This document shows positions 41,541-52,800 of a stretch of DNA of 64,000 nt, in pieces; the first letter of the stretch is position 1, and each line of letters starts with the position of its first letter. Position numbers and translations under genes: made by a program. Origin of the DNA: Lophius americanus (lineage: Eukaryota > Chordata > Actinopteri > Lophiiformes > Lophiidae); assembly GCA_037951165.1 (NCBI GenBank), contig JBBDHG010000011.1, forward strand, positions 762,501 to 826,500. Reading direction: 5' to 3'. The notes under the pieces are model-generated. The model searched no databases, had not been told where the DNA came from, and saw nothing but the letters and a program-made list of their open reading frames with translations.

Positions 41541-43510
41541 ACATCTTTGAGAATATTTATGATTGATGGTGATGGTCGCCTGAGCAGTTTCAGTCTGTTC
41601 TTCATCTTGGGTTCACGCTGTATTTATCTTGAGCAACACAATAATAAAATATTCTAAGATTATTTCCAGCTTTTCTTTTACAGAATTTCCTTATTTGATT
41701 TCTTTATCTTTAATTTTAGGCAATTATATTTAGCAGGGTTTCATTAAGAAAGTTCACAAATCTATATTTACACGCATTAACATTCTCATCAGCTCAACAA
41801 GCGTCAGTCGTGTCAAACATCACGAATAAGACAGACGTCAATTAAATAATAATTAATAATAATAATAATTAAATGTCTGTAAATTAAAGGAAATTAGAAA
41901 AATGACAAAATACATTTAATAGAAACATAAAAATATGTAAGTATGTTGTTTATTATATTATATAAAACCACATGCAGTAACTAAAGTTGTTTAAAGACCG
42001 ACTTGAAATCCTGCTCAGCGTATGAACATGATCATCTCAGGCTTCGTCATCACCGTAGCGATGAAGAGGAGGAGGATTCTCACAAGAATTACAGCCTGAG
42101 CCCAGACTGTGTGCGTAAGAGAGACATCACAAAAGAACACCCGGGTCCAAATAATAACCCAAATTTGATTGATTTGAGACAAGGATTTTTTCTTTGAGTC
42201 ATCATCCTCTTCATCGTCACTGCCTTCAGCGGGGACTGCGGCAGCTCCACTCACACGGCGAGCACAAAGCCCAAGGCCAGGATACCGGTGAGTCACAGTC
42301 ATACCGACGTGTGTGCGTGAAGAATAAGGGAACGCTCGCTCAGTGGAAAACGCTCTTTCATTTTACGTCATCGGCCTTAATCACTCAATTATGGCAATTT
42401 CCCGAAGGTAACTGCGCTTTATCTCCACCGCCGCTGCCTCCAGGTCGCATGCGGGCCGCTGATTGATGGGAACGAGGCGGCTTCACTCAGGGACCAATGC
42501 GAGATCGTTCACACGCCAATAGTCGTTCAGACGCCATCATCGGCGCTGAATTCTCTGAATGACACTGAGTGTGTGATGCTGGAGTCATGATGTGTCACAT
42601 TACTGCATTTTTTTTTAAAAAGCCTAAAAATGACTTTCTGGCCTCAGAGGGCAATAAATCAAACGTGATCCAGGAGAGAAAAAAGTAGGCTAGGTGTCCA
42701 GACGTACGTGGACAAGCATGTCAGAGCTTTTGTTGAAAGCTATTTCCTGTTTCGACTCCCGGACAGGAAGTACGCTGCGGGGTAAACTGTAGGCTTGGCC
42801 TGCATTCGCCTGGGGAATTTGCATAATCAATAGAGCGCTCAACTGACTGATGAAGTCACATGACATCATTAGAGTCCCAATGGACACAATAAATAAAAAG
42901 ATCCAACACAACATGACATTGCTTTGTTTCTATTCTATGCAGATTTCTCACTGGGCCTGTACTACCCACAATGCAACTCGATTGCCTTGTTTATTTCTAC
43001 ATTTTTTAAAGATTTAAGGTGCAGGCTGAGATGAAAAGCCGACTACGGAAATAATAGTAAAGCCGTTTCAAACAGAGAAGACTAGAAATGGAAGTTGAAT
43101 GATTAATTACAATAAATTATGTGACATGGTGGAACTCATAGAAAGTCTATGGCGCTCAGACTCCTGGGGGGAGAATGAGATCGAAGGGTCTCCGCCCTGA
43201 GCTGTGGCATGGAAACCCCGCCCCCCTTGGAGTCTGGACACTGGTGGTGGTGGCTGATGACTCTGCTGAGGATGAAGAATGAAGAAACTGATGGATGTGC
43301 GAGGATTAGGTGGCTATGGGGAAGAGGAGGGTGTGTGAAGCAGCAGCAAGAAGGAACCAGATGGATGGAGAGAGAGACAATTAAAGACAGCAGCTGAGGA
43401 TGAGAGGCTACGCATGCAGGTGAGACAGTGTTTGGATGCATGAGGTTACCTGATTGAGTGCCTCAGATACCAATTAAGGATCCAGATGGAGGAGAAGGAA
43501 GTGATTCTCA

Positions 43511-43562
43511 GCAGCATCTGAGAAGCATATATATATATATATATATGCTTCTCAGATGCTGC
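43511..43562. repeat. 52-bp perfect palindrome with (AT)n centre
   Basis: GCAGCATCTGAGAAGC at the left is exactly mirrored by GCTTCTCAGATGCTGC at the right around a 20-bp AT alternation. All 26 base pairs match without a spacer. Cruciform-prone. Confidence 0.97.
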
Positions 43563-43919
43563 ATCCAATCTCAACAAATATTTTTTAGAATCAACTTTTA
43601 GAATCTTTTCCTGTTTTCATTCCTTAATTTAAATGATTGTATTAAAATATGCTCAACCGTTGTTGTTAAGTTTGTACCACAGACACGATCTCTGCGTGGA
43701 TAAAACTGCGGGAACATAATGACGGCCGCTACGACGCGGAGTATAAGGATGAGATATTTCCTGTGCCGGATTCTGTTTGTGTTTACTGAGAGACACTGAA
43801 GGCCGGAGTTTGTGGCTGGAGGGACGAGAGACGGGATTAAATTTGCGTCACAGACACGTTGAATTTGTTATAGGATGAGACGGCTTAATGCTGCAACGAC
43901 TGTTTTTATGACAAAACAA

Positions 43920-43965
43920 CCCCCCCACACACACACACACTCACACACACACACACTCACTACTA
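43920..43965. repeat. C-run and (CA)n microsatellite
   Basis: ccccccacacac followed by interrupted CA repeats. Confidence 0.92.
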
Positions 43966-44322
43966 CTGGAACGCTGAGGGGGGGGGAGTACTATGAGAGG
44001 GGACTGAGGCTGAGTCACCCTCATAGTACAACTGATAACAAGTGGGCTTGACTAAATGACTGACTCTCATAGAGGTCGTTTTTTTCCTCTCAGTGGAGGA
44101 GAGACTGTCTGGCCTACGAAACAGATTCATCGATTTACTTTACGAGCGTATTCTTGGCTGAGATACGAGGTTTGTCACATAAAATGTATTCCTCTGAAGA
44201 AGACTCGGTCAAAAAACCTGAGCGTATTAGTATATATATATATATATCACAATATTCTGACATAAATATAACGTGTTCGGTTTTGTTTAATATATTTTGG
44301 CAGTAAGTACCAATTGTCTCCT

Positions 44323-44324
44323 GC

Positions 44325-44367
<43 letters not shown>
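44323..44367. repeat. (CAA)n microsatellite
   Basis: Fifteen consecutive CAA units. Confidence 0.96.
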
Positions 44368-44734
44368 TGCATGGAGGACCCAAATGCAGATGTGAGTCAG
44401 AAGCAGCTGAAATAAAAAAAATGCAAAAACCGAACAAAAAAAACAAAAACAACTTAAACTTACATGGAGAAAACATGAAGGACAAGAAGGTTGTTTCTTT
44501 TTGCTTTATTTACGCCTGGTGTGCCTTTATTCCACCTGCCTTTCCTGCATAAATGTAATGATAGGTTTGCGGCTCAAAGAGGAAAACATTATAGAGACCT
44601 TGCAGTAGAAAAAAGAAAAACAGAACAAATATCTCTTTTTACTTATTTTATTTATTTGAGGCACACACTCATTTTGTATCTAAGACATTCTAAATGTTAC
44701 CATTAAATAACAAATCATTTGGTCCAGCTAGATC

Positions 44735-45045
44735 TTAGAAAAAAATGATTTGACCATTATTTTGTTATATTTTCTTACATAATTCTGTTTAGTAGGTCTT
44801 CACATGCTCTTCACTCATTGGCTATTCAATAGGCCAAAGAAAAATCGTGCCTGTCAAATAGGATTCCCTCAATAGACGTGGTCAACGCCCCTTGACCTGT
44901 GGTGTCCCCCAGGGCACCATCATTGGCCCCTTACTCTTTAGCACATAAATGCAACAGGTTCAGTCCCACTTTACCCCAAGATATAGAGACTCAAAATGTG
45001 CTCAACCGAACAGCTGAGCAGGACATGAGAAGGTTAAGACAGTAC
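44735..45045 (+). repeat. Family A: LINE-derived non-autonomous repeat
   Basis: Contains 'cataattctgtttagtaggt', 'ggtgtcccccagggcaccat', 'cattggccccttactcttta', 'caacaggttcagtcccac' and 'gactcaaaatgtgctcaacc', in the same order as the other copies. The RT piece is GVPQGTIIGPLLF. Confidence 0.8.
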
Positions 45046-45063
45046 GTGCAGAACAGGTGAGAC

Positions 45064-45275
45064 ACAGGTGAAAACAGTTCATTCATTCATTATCTGCAAA
45101 CTCTTATCCTGTGTGTGTGTCGCAGGGGGCTGGAGCCTATCCCTGTTGACATTGGGTGCGAGGCGGGGGTTACACCCTGGGCAAGTCGCCCGTTCATCAA
45201 ACACACACAGAGAAAGAACAGCGCTCACACATTCACATCTAAAGAGGATGTAGAGTCACCAATTCACCTGTATTA
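45064..45275. repeat. Fish interspersed repeat ('ggctggagcctatccc' type)
   Basis: Starts with an ATTC microsatellite, then 'ctcttatcctgtg', 'ggggctggagcctatccc', 'ggcgggggttacaccctggg', 'caagtcgcccgttcatc' and 'agagtcaccaattcacctg'. This is a very abundant teleost repeat, probably the antisense of a LINE 3' end. Confidence 0.75.
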
Positions 45276-45814
45276 ACTCTCAGAGCTCACCGAAGGAGTA
45301 GAAGGTATGTCAGGTGTGCTGATGACCCTAATAGACTCAGATAGATATCATTTTCTTTGGGGGCGGGGGGGGATGGGGGGACTGGAAGCTTGAATCTGAA
45401 GCAGCTGACCTTGTTTATTTTGGGGGAGGATGTCTTGGAGACATTTAAGTCCTAAGATTAAAAAAAAAATTTAAATAAAGGCTTTTAACATCTGGAGCTA
45501 CTTTTAGGATTATCACTGAAAAAGCAGTAGAGAGTTTATTCGACACAATTCAGGAGCTCCTCTCAATGAGGGACCACGTGACTGACTGACTGTGGGATAT
45601 TTATAGCTACACAGACAATATTTGTTTGTAGGATCAAACCAGTCCTGGTTTTGGTCTGATGTGTAGTTAGTAGATATGACCACTAGATGGTGCTGGTTCG
45701 GTTCATGTGTGACGGTCCATGGACCGGACGTGGTCACCTTCTCGGTAGGTTGAATCCCCATCTGAAGCCTAAAATCACCAAATAGGTCAAAATCAATCTT
45801 CTATCCATGACATA

Positions 45815-45815
45815 A

Positions 45816-45876
<61 letters not shown>
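45815..45876. repeat. (AAT)n microsatellite
   Basis: About 20 uninterrupted AAT units. Confidence 0.97.
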
Positions 45877-45880
<4 letters not shown>

Positions 45881-47029
45881 GTAGTCATTTTTATTGCACC
45901 TTTCATGAAATGTCGCTCAAAGTATTTGCATTGCACATAAAAAAAATAAATAAATAGAAATACAACAGCAAAGATAAATACTTGTGTAAAAGTATGCAGA
46001 CATTACCAGACTTCTCCTAAAAAGTTCTTGAGTATATCATTAACATTAATCAGTTTCTACAGGAAAACAGAGGTTTGTATAAAAGAGGAACTTTGCCAGC
46101 AGGAAGAGGAGAAGAAGATAAAAGGTGGAGAAGGAGAAACACTGGAACCACAGGAGAGTTAGTTAACTTCACAGAATAACACAGTAAAGCGATGATTCTG
46201 TTCTTTAATGATTAGCTTGATGATGGATTACTGATATGGTGATTGACCGTGTCACAATCTAAACTCAAAGGTCTTTAACCGGAAGCAGGATAAACAATCA
46301 ACTGTTTATTTGATCTAATTGTTGTTCCATGCACTAAAAGACAATCATAAGGTCTCCTGATGAACGGGCGTCTGGGTAAAACCATCTGAGGGAGCCTCAT
46401 GAATATTCTTGATTCTTTGCTTTGGTCACTGCGCCTGAGGCCTCCGGCGGAGCTCCTTTCTCGCCGTCTCTCCCCTCAGCAGCAGCTGAAACTGGAACTC
46501 CTGTCTGTGATCTCTCTCAGCAGGAGCAGGTCCGACTCTCATGTTGTGTTTGAGGTCAGGAGTTGAAGTCTTGGGTCAGTGTGACATTACAGCCCGTTAC
46601 TTTGACTGTTGAGTCTGAATGCTGTCTTTGTTCTCAGACCTGTGCTAAAGGCTGACGTGTGACACCCTCCACCCTCAAAACATCCTTCAGCTGAGACAAC
46701 TTCAACCCACGGAGAAGCTGGGGAGAGATTTTCCTCTGATTTTGTCTTCATGTATCCATAAAGGAAGCGCTAATCCACGCTCAGTGATTCCTCTGAGGAG
46801 ATTTGACCTTGATTGTGTCCTGCAGATAGATGGTTTGAGTTATGAGACACAGAGGAAACAAAGTTGAACAATAACAAAATGAAAAATCAAAGAAGAAACA
46901 GCAAGAATTTTGACTTTAAGGCTTTGGTTTAATCTCCACACTCTGAGACCCACAAGTGCTAAAATGCAACTTTTGATGACTTTTGATCCAGGATACACTT
47001 TTGCAGCAGACCGTCAGTCACCAAGATCC

Positions 47030-47200
47030 TCACACTTGTCCATTTTTCCTCCTTCCAACATCAACTTCAGGACCAAACGTTCACCTGCTTCCTAAACCAT
47101 CCCACCCGCCGACAGGTACCATATTAACGAGATAATCAATATCATTGTGACTTCACCTATCAGCGGTTATAATGTTATGGCTGACTGGTGTATATCATTT
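47030..47200 (-). mobile_element. Tc1-like transposon terminal fragment, reverse
   Basis: 'gtccatttttcctccttcca' is antisense to the usual transposase start. It is followed by 'acaggtaccatattaacgag', 'cttcacctatcagcggttat' and 'aatgttatggctgactggtg', the terminal region of the same Tc1-like family represented at 12730 and 21690. Confidence 0.78.
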
Positions 47201-49734
47201 TTTAATAGAGGGAATGTGGATTCTAAGAAGAATTACAAATCTAAGACAAAAAGGAAATCACAGATTTTACCAGCAACAATCAGAAGAAAGGAAGTGATGT
47301 CAAAAACAGACACAGAAAAGAAATGGTGATTGATCAACAGGGCTAACCAACAATCCTAAATTAAACTGAACAAAATCTTTCATCACACCCTACCTTTCTC
47401 CTAAATAAACACTTACTGTATATTAAATATTCAAACTAACGCACACTTTCTCCCAAATATATTATATTGTAACCCTAAAGCAAGATATATTTAAAGGTCC
47501 TTCATAGCGGGAATTGAACTAACGTGGTCTTTGATTATTTCCTTCCAAGTGTTGAGGCCTTGTTGATGTAGTAAAGTTGTGTGACTCTGCACCACCTGCA
47601 TGAACTCTTCAACCTGGTTTACTCATTGGTTGTTTTTTAAATCTCGCCTGAATTACATCCCCAAAATAAACTTCAAATAATTCAACAACTATGGGGTGTA
47701 TTTGTATAATCTCGGTCTCTACGGACAGGTGAAACCTGGAACATTTTATTTTCAGTCTCAGTTACATTCTACCTGTTACTATGTGAGAGTAATCCGAGAT
47801 TAAACAAAAAAATATATATATATTTTTTTACCTTTGTCTGCTTTTTGGAAATAAAAAAATCAGACTGCCTGAATATTACAGAAACAAATGAAACAAAATA
47901 ATCCATGAAATAAATCAGAAACTGTTATACTGATTAATAATGCATCAAATCTGATAGAAACCCCTCGAGTTCATGTTATTCTTCACAGTTCTTGTGGGGG
48001 GACACTCTGAGTTTGGCACAACAGGATTGCCGTAGAGGGAGTTTTGTCCGCTGACCACCAGAGGGAGACATAGTCACACAGTCCGACCTTTAGCTGTGCC
48101 ATAAATCAGTGTTAACATTAAAATACAACTTTGTACATTATAGAAACAAATAATAAAGACTAGGTTGTGAACTTATTATGGGTTAAATAATACCTTTAAA
48201 GTATGTCAAGACTTTACTTGTTTTAAAACAAAACATACATATTACTTTCCTTGCTGAGCGTCAGACGAGAAACTTAAAACCTTTTTAACCTCTGAACATT
48301 AAATGTGTAACTTGATGCAGCGCTTCATTAGCATAAGGACTGGAAACAGTTCACTGCCTCCCTCCAAAGGTAACACAATCTGCCAAAGCCAAGTTAAGAT
48401 ATCTACAGCTGCAGGATTCAGCTTCATATGTATCATATTTAGTTTTATAAATCCTCTGATCCAACCCTCTAGATAAAATGCAAACAACTTTCATTTAAAT
48501 CCTCATCCTCATCCTTTAAGTCCTCAGCTCTGATGTTAGGAGAAGCTGGGAATCCACTCCAGCAAACTAACTCTGAGTTTAACTGTGAGTTATTTGTGCA
48601 TCAGGTTCCTGTGATGAACCATGCAGGTAAGTTTTACATAATTAGAAAGTAAAAAGAGAAGAGGTCAAACTGTACGGGGCTTTGTTCGTGGGACAATCTC
48701 TGAACCGGAAGACTTTCTGCCCACAGGCTGGATTGAATGTGGAGGGCAGCAGCAGCAGCATCAGCAGCGGATTTCCTCCTCGGCGGGTGACTAATTATGA
48801 TGTAAGGCCCATAGTCATAAGAGAGGTTGGAATAATAGGATGGCATGGTTGGTAATTAGACTGTCGAGGAGCAAATGCAACGGCGGTTTGGTTCTCTGTC
48901 GTCTCACGCAGACTGAAAGCAGAGAAAACCACTCAGCAGACCTTGTTCCACCATTTTCTACATTTGATCCTTTGTGTCTTCCCTCCCTTTTGTCACGAAG
49001 CAGCATTAAAAAACACTCTAAATACAAATGAGGATAACGTCCAACTCTTTTTGACTGAGCAGTGGGACACATCAAAGTTCTGTCCTGACCCTGAAGGTCA
49101 CCTGGAAAGACAAAACATGCATCAGCAGGTGGAAAAAGATACTTCTCAGTATTTTGAAGGGTTTTTTTTCTGAAAGGGGGGGATAATTCTCTTTGTGGCC
49201 GTGGTTTATTATTATTAAATAATTTGTCAAAATTATATTTTATTTATTTCATATATTTTGAATATTATTTTGACAAGTTTTTTAATTTATCATTAAAATA
49301 ATATTACATTCAATACAACATTATTATTTACTATTATTTTAATGTCATTTTAATGATATAAATATTAAAATATTATCATATATATATATATGTACATTAT
49401 ATATATTTAGTGTATTTTGTGTACTTGGCCATGTTAATATGCTGCTGTAACAATATCTTATCTCATCTTATCTCGAATCATCTTATCAAATATCCTCCAG
49501 GATATTTATAGGTACTATAATTGTCGACAAATTCAATGAAATTTGAATTTATTCTAATTACAAGCATGTTTTTGACCCTATTTTTACATGAATTTGATGG
49601 GAAACAAAACAACAACATATTTTTGATAAAGAACTTTTAAAAGAGTTCGAGTTCGGTAGATGAAGTTGGATGGATGAAGTTTGATAGCTGAAGTCATCAG
49701 ACTTGCACCCACGGGTGAGACCGGCCTACTGTAG

Positions 49735-49881
49735 TGGATGTAAATAGTTAACTTTCCCTGGGGCTGTGACGTCACACCCTGCAGTCTGCCAGTTTGGGCC
49801 GCAGTTTATTCAGGAGGATTGGAAACTAGTCCACTTTTTCTTCACTCCCGATCACCTGCTCCTGGATAAACTGCGCCAAAA
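49735..49881 (+). promoter_or_regulatory. anxa13: Probable anxa13 proximal promoter and 5' UTR
   Basis: Contains a perfect cAMP-response palindrome GTGACGTCAC (49766-49775), a forkhead-like TGTAAATA (49739-49746) and a GTTAAC HNF1-type half palindrome (49747-49752), all within 145 bp of the ATG. HNF1 and FOXA sites would suit an annexin expressed in gut and kidney epithelium, but their use is inference. No clear TATA box. The start site cannot be placed from sequence alone. Confidence 0.4.
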
Positions 49882-49896
49882 ATGGGAAACTGTCAA
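49882..49896 (+). CDS. anxa13: anxa13 exon 1 (MGNCQ)
   Basis: ATG in 'aaaaatgggaaac' with donor gtaagt right after 15 nt. It encodes M-G-N-C-Q. Gly2 is the myristoylation acceptor of annexin A13. Cys4 could additionally be palmitoylated, and I do not recall this cysteine in the human protein (MGNRH). It is chosen as the start because exon 2 continues in phase and the MGN start is characteristic of A13. Confidence 0.88.
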
Positions 49897-52800
49897 GTAA
49901 GTAGCCTGTCACTGTTGTTATTTACGCCACAAACATCTTTAAAATGGAAATATAATAGAGGATTTAAAAATAAAATAAAATCCGACAGACTGTCTGTGTT
50001 TCAGTCGCAGTCGGAGAAAGAGTTACGTTGTCAGTCAGCAGGATTACGCGGTGATTTATTCCAATGACAGGTTGATTTAGTGCGTTATAACCGATCACCG
50101 GCCGACAGCCCCGCTATTCACCGACAGTCTTTACGCGCAGCGCCGCAACCGAGCCGAATCTCTCACCGATACCTCCGACCGTATGAACGATGACGTCATT
50201 GATAGTGATATTCACTATTTCTCAGAGTGAGTGAGTAAATGAGAGAGGAGAGTGTGTGTCTTTACGCAGACAGAGGAGGACCACTCCCCTGCGGAATCCC
50301 ACCAGCCCCGTTAGATGAATGGGCGCAGATCCGCCGGTTACGCAATGAGGTCCGTGGGTGCACCGATGGGGGGAGGGTGTCCACGTCTGACACAATTCAA
50401 GGGGGGCTTCCGTTGAGTTTTGCTCTCTTTATACACGATTGTACACAGGATGCATATGGGATAAAATCTCTTATTGTTTTTTATTGCTGTCTGATTGATG
50501 TAATGTTATGAATGCAATGTCATCCTTTACTTTTCTGTCTTTCATTCTCCTTCATTTGTCTTATTTTAATTGATTCATGTAATTGGTCTTATTTTATTGT
50601 TGCCCCCACCCCGTGTATTCTTAGAGATCTTACCTATGTGATGTGATGTCATCTTTTCATTTTTCCATTTGTATTATTCATTCATTTTTTCATTTATTCA
50701 TCACTTTTTAGTAGTTTACCCTCCTCATTACGTCTTTATTGTATTTATAGGCTGCTATTTTGACTATTTTGCATTCCTATGTTCATGTTTTGTATCATCC
50801 AGTCCTTCGAGGGTCATTCCTACCGCCTGTTCTCATGCAAACCCAAGGAACATCATATTAAATGAAGATAATATTATGTGAAATCGTTGAGTCATTCTCA
50901 GCGGAAGAATGTACGGCGTCAATAATCACGAAATACAGGAACTGATTCTAAAGGACAAAAAACACTGACATCACACCTTTTTGTCGTTTCTTGTAAGTGT
51001 GCGGGTTAGAAAGTTCCGGTGTAAGGAGTAGCAGAAAACTGTAATGAAGTACAGTAACGAAGTGTTTGTACTTCCTAACCTGTCACCTCTAATCTAGATA
51101 ATCACCTGGATAGAGAGTTTTTCTAAGGATTCTCCCCCAGTGTGTGAGAGAGGACCGCCTAAGACTTAAAGATTTGATTTCTGTTGGTTTTATTTTAGAT
51201 ATTTTTGCCTCTAACTTCAGGCACGAGGGCAACAACGCCAGCATCTCGTCTGATATGTTTGTATCAGGGAAAGAAAGTAGCGAATCAAAAATATAGAACA
51301 TAAATACAAAGTCAAATCAGAACAAAGTACTATACAGTAGAAGAGTAACCTCATCATAAGATCAGAAAATTCCCTTCTGGTGAGATGAAAAATAATCCTA
51401 AGGCTTCAAACTTGATCTGAGATCCTGATGTATCTGAAACAGTGCCGAACTGAGGAGAACCGTTCTTAGTTAAATAATTAAGTTCTTATGTTTTCTGCTT
51501 AATATCTGATATTTTAGCGGCAGATAAATCCATTTGAGGATCAACAAACATTATAATTATTGTTATTTATTGTATTTATTCTACCCTACTGTTCTGATTT
51601 ATTGTTGATTTCTAAACATTTCTGATTGTGTTTGTTGGGGACTTAACTGCATTTTCTGTAAGGAATCCAGACTCAGTTAAAAACATTTCTTATGGTCTTA
51701 TAACCGTTTAATCGAGTCCTAGAAAAGATATAAAAGCGATTTTATCTCCAGTTACTTAAACATACAGGCCTGAAGTTCTGGGGCATAACCGATCCCGTGA
51801 ATAATTCCGGCACAGGGACAGAAAGGTGGTAGAATCCAGTCTCTGATGTTGATGTAGTGGTGTTACTGTTCAGACTCAGACCCGTGTTGTTCCACTGGAC
51901 CTTCTTTCGGTTCCTACCAGTTATTCACGCGGCCCCCACCAAGTTTGTTTAAAGATTTGTGAGCCTGAATTCCTGACTGGAAGCATTGTGTCATCGTCTC
52001 CCCTCCCCCATCAGCCAGCTGCTGTTGAATGGCCATCACAAATCCGTCTGATCTTCATCTACTGCCACAATCCTCCTCTTCGCACCATCAGAAAGCGAAT
52101 TTGAACTTTTCTTCTTTTATTCCCCCTTAGCCCACTATCCTGCCCTATGACGACTTTGATGTCCTGGCTGACATCAAAGCCATCCGTAAAGCCTGCAAAG
52201 GCTTGGGTGAGTTGATTGTGTAAAATTCTGGTCACGTGTAGTAAAAGTGTTATTACATGTAGTAAAAGTGTTATTACATTGTTATTACACTGCGTCTACA
52301 GGCACGGATGAACAGACCATCATCGACATCCTGGCCAACCGCTCCTCGTACCAGCGGCAGGAGATCAAACAGGCCTACTACGACAAGTATGATGATGTAA
52401 GTACGTTCAGGGGGAAACCTGTAGTTTCTGCTCCCTTCGGCTCCTCACTTGTGAATTCTGCCTGTGTGTGGCAGGAGTTGGTGGAGGTGTTGAAGAAGGA
52501 GCTGTCGGGGAGCTTTGAGAAGGCCATCCTGGCCATGCTGGACCCGCCCGTCATCTACGCCGTGAAGGAGCTGAGGAAGGCCATGAAGGGAGCGGGCACG
52601 GATGAGGATGTTCTGGTGGAGATCCTCTGCACCGCCACCAACGACGTCAGTGACACATAAGAACTTTTAGAGTTAATGCATCGGCAGTCTGAGCGCCATC
52701 ATGTTCAGATGTTTAAAACCATCAAATTAACTGAGAGTTACATTCTTAACATTTTCATTTCATCACTAAAACCTTTTTTTTTTTTTTTTCCCCCACAGGA

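Larger units (their letters stand above)
35771..49734. other. Intergenic region between gpr158 and anxa13
   Basis: About 14 kb with no supported gene. It holds repeats of families A (39945, 44735) and B (41320), fish interspersed-repeat fragments (35797, 37150, 45064), a Tc1-like end (47030), many microsatellites and the inverted repeats at 38267, 39933 and 43511. The stretches 36130-37140, 42300-43500, 46000-46950 and 47200-49700 are AT-rich or unremarkable single-copy-looking sequence. Confidence 0.75.

Noticed and set aside
42015..42302. Minus-strand frame with an acidic stretch (EGSDDEEDDDS)
   Set aside because: The acidic run is antisense of a tcatcatcctc low-complexity stretch. No homology or splice context found.
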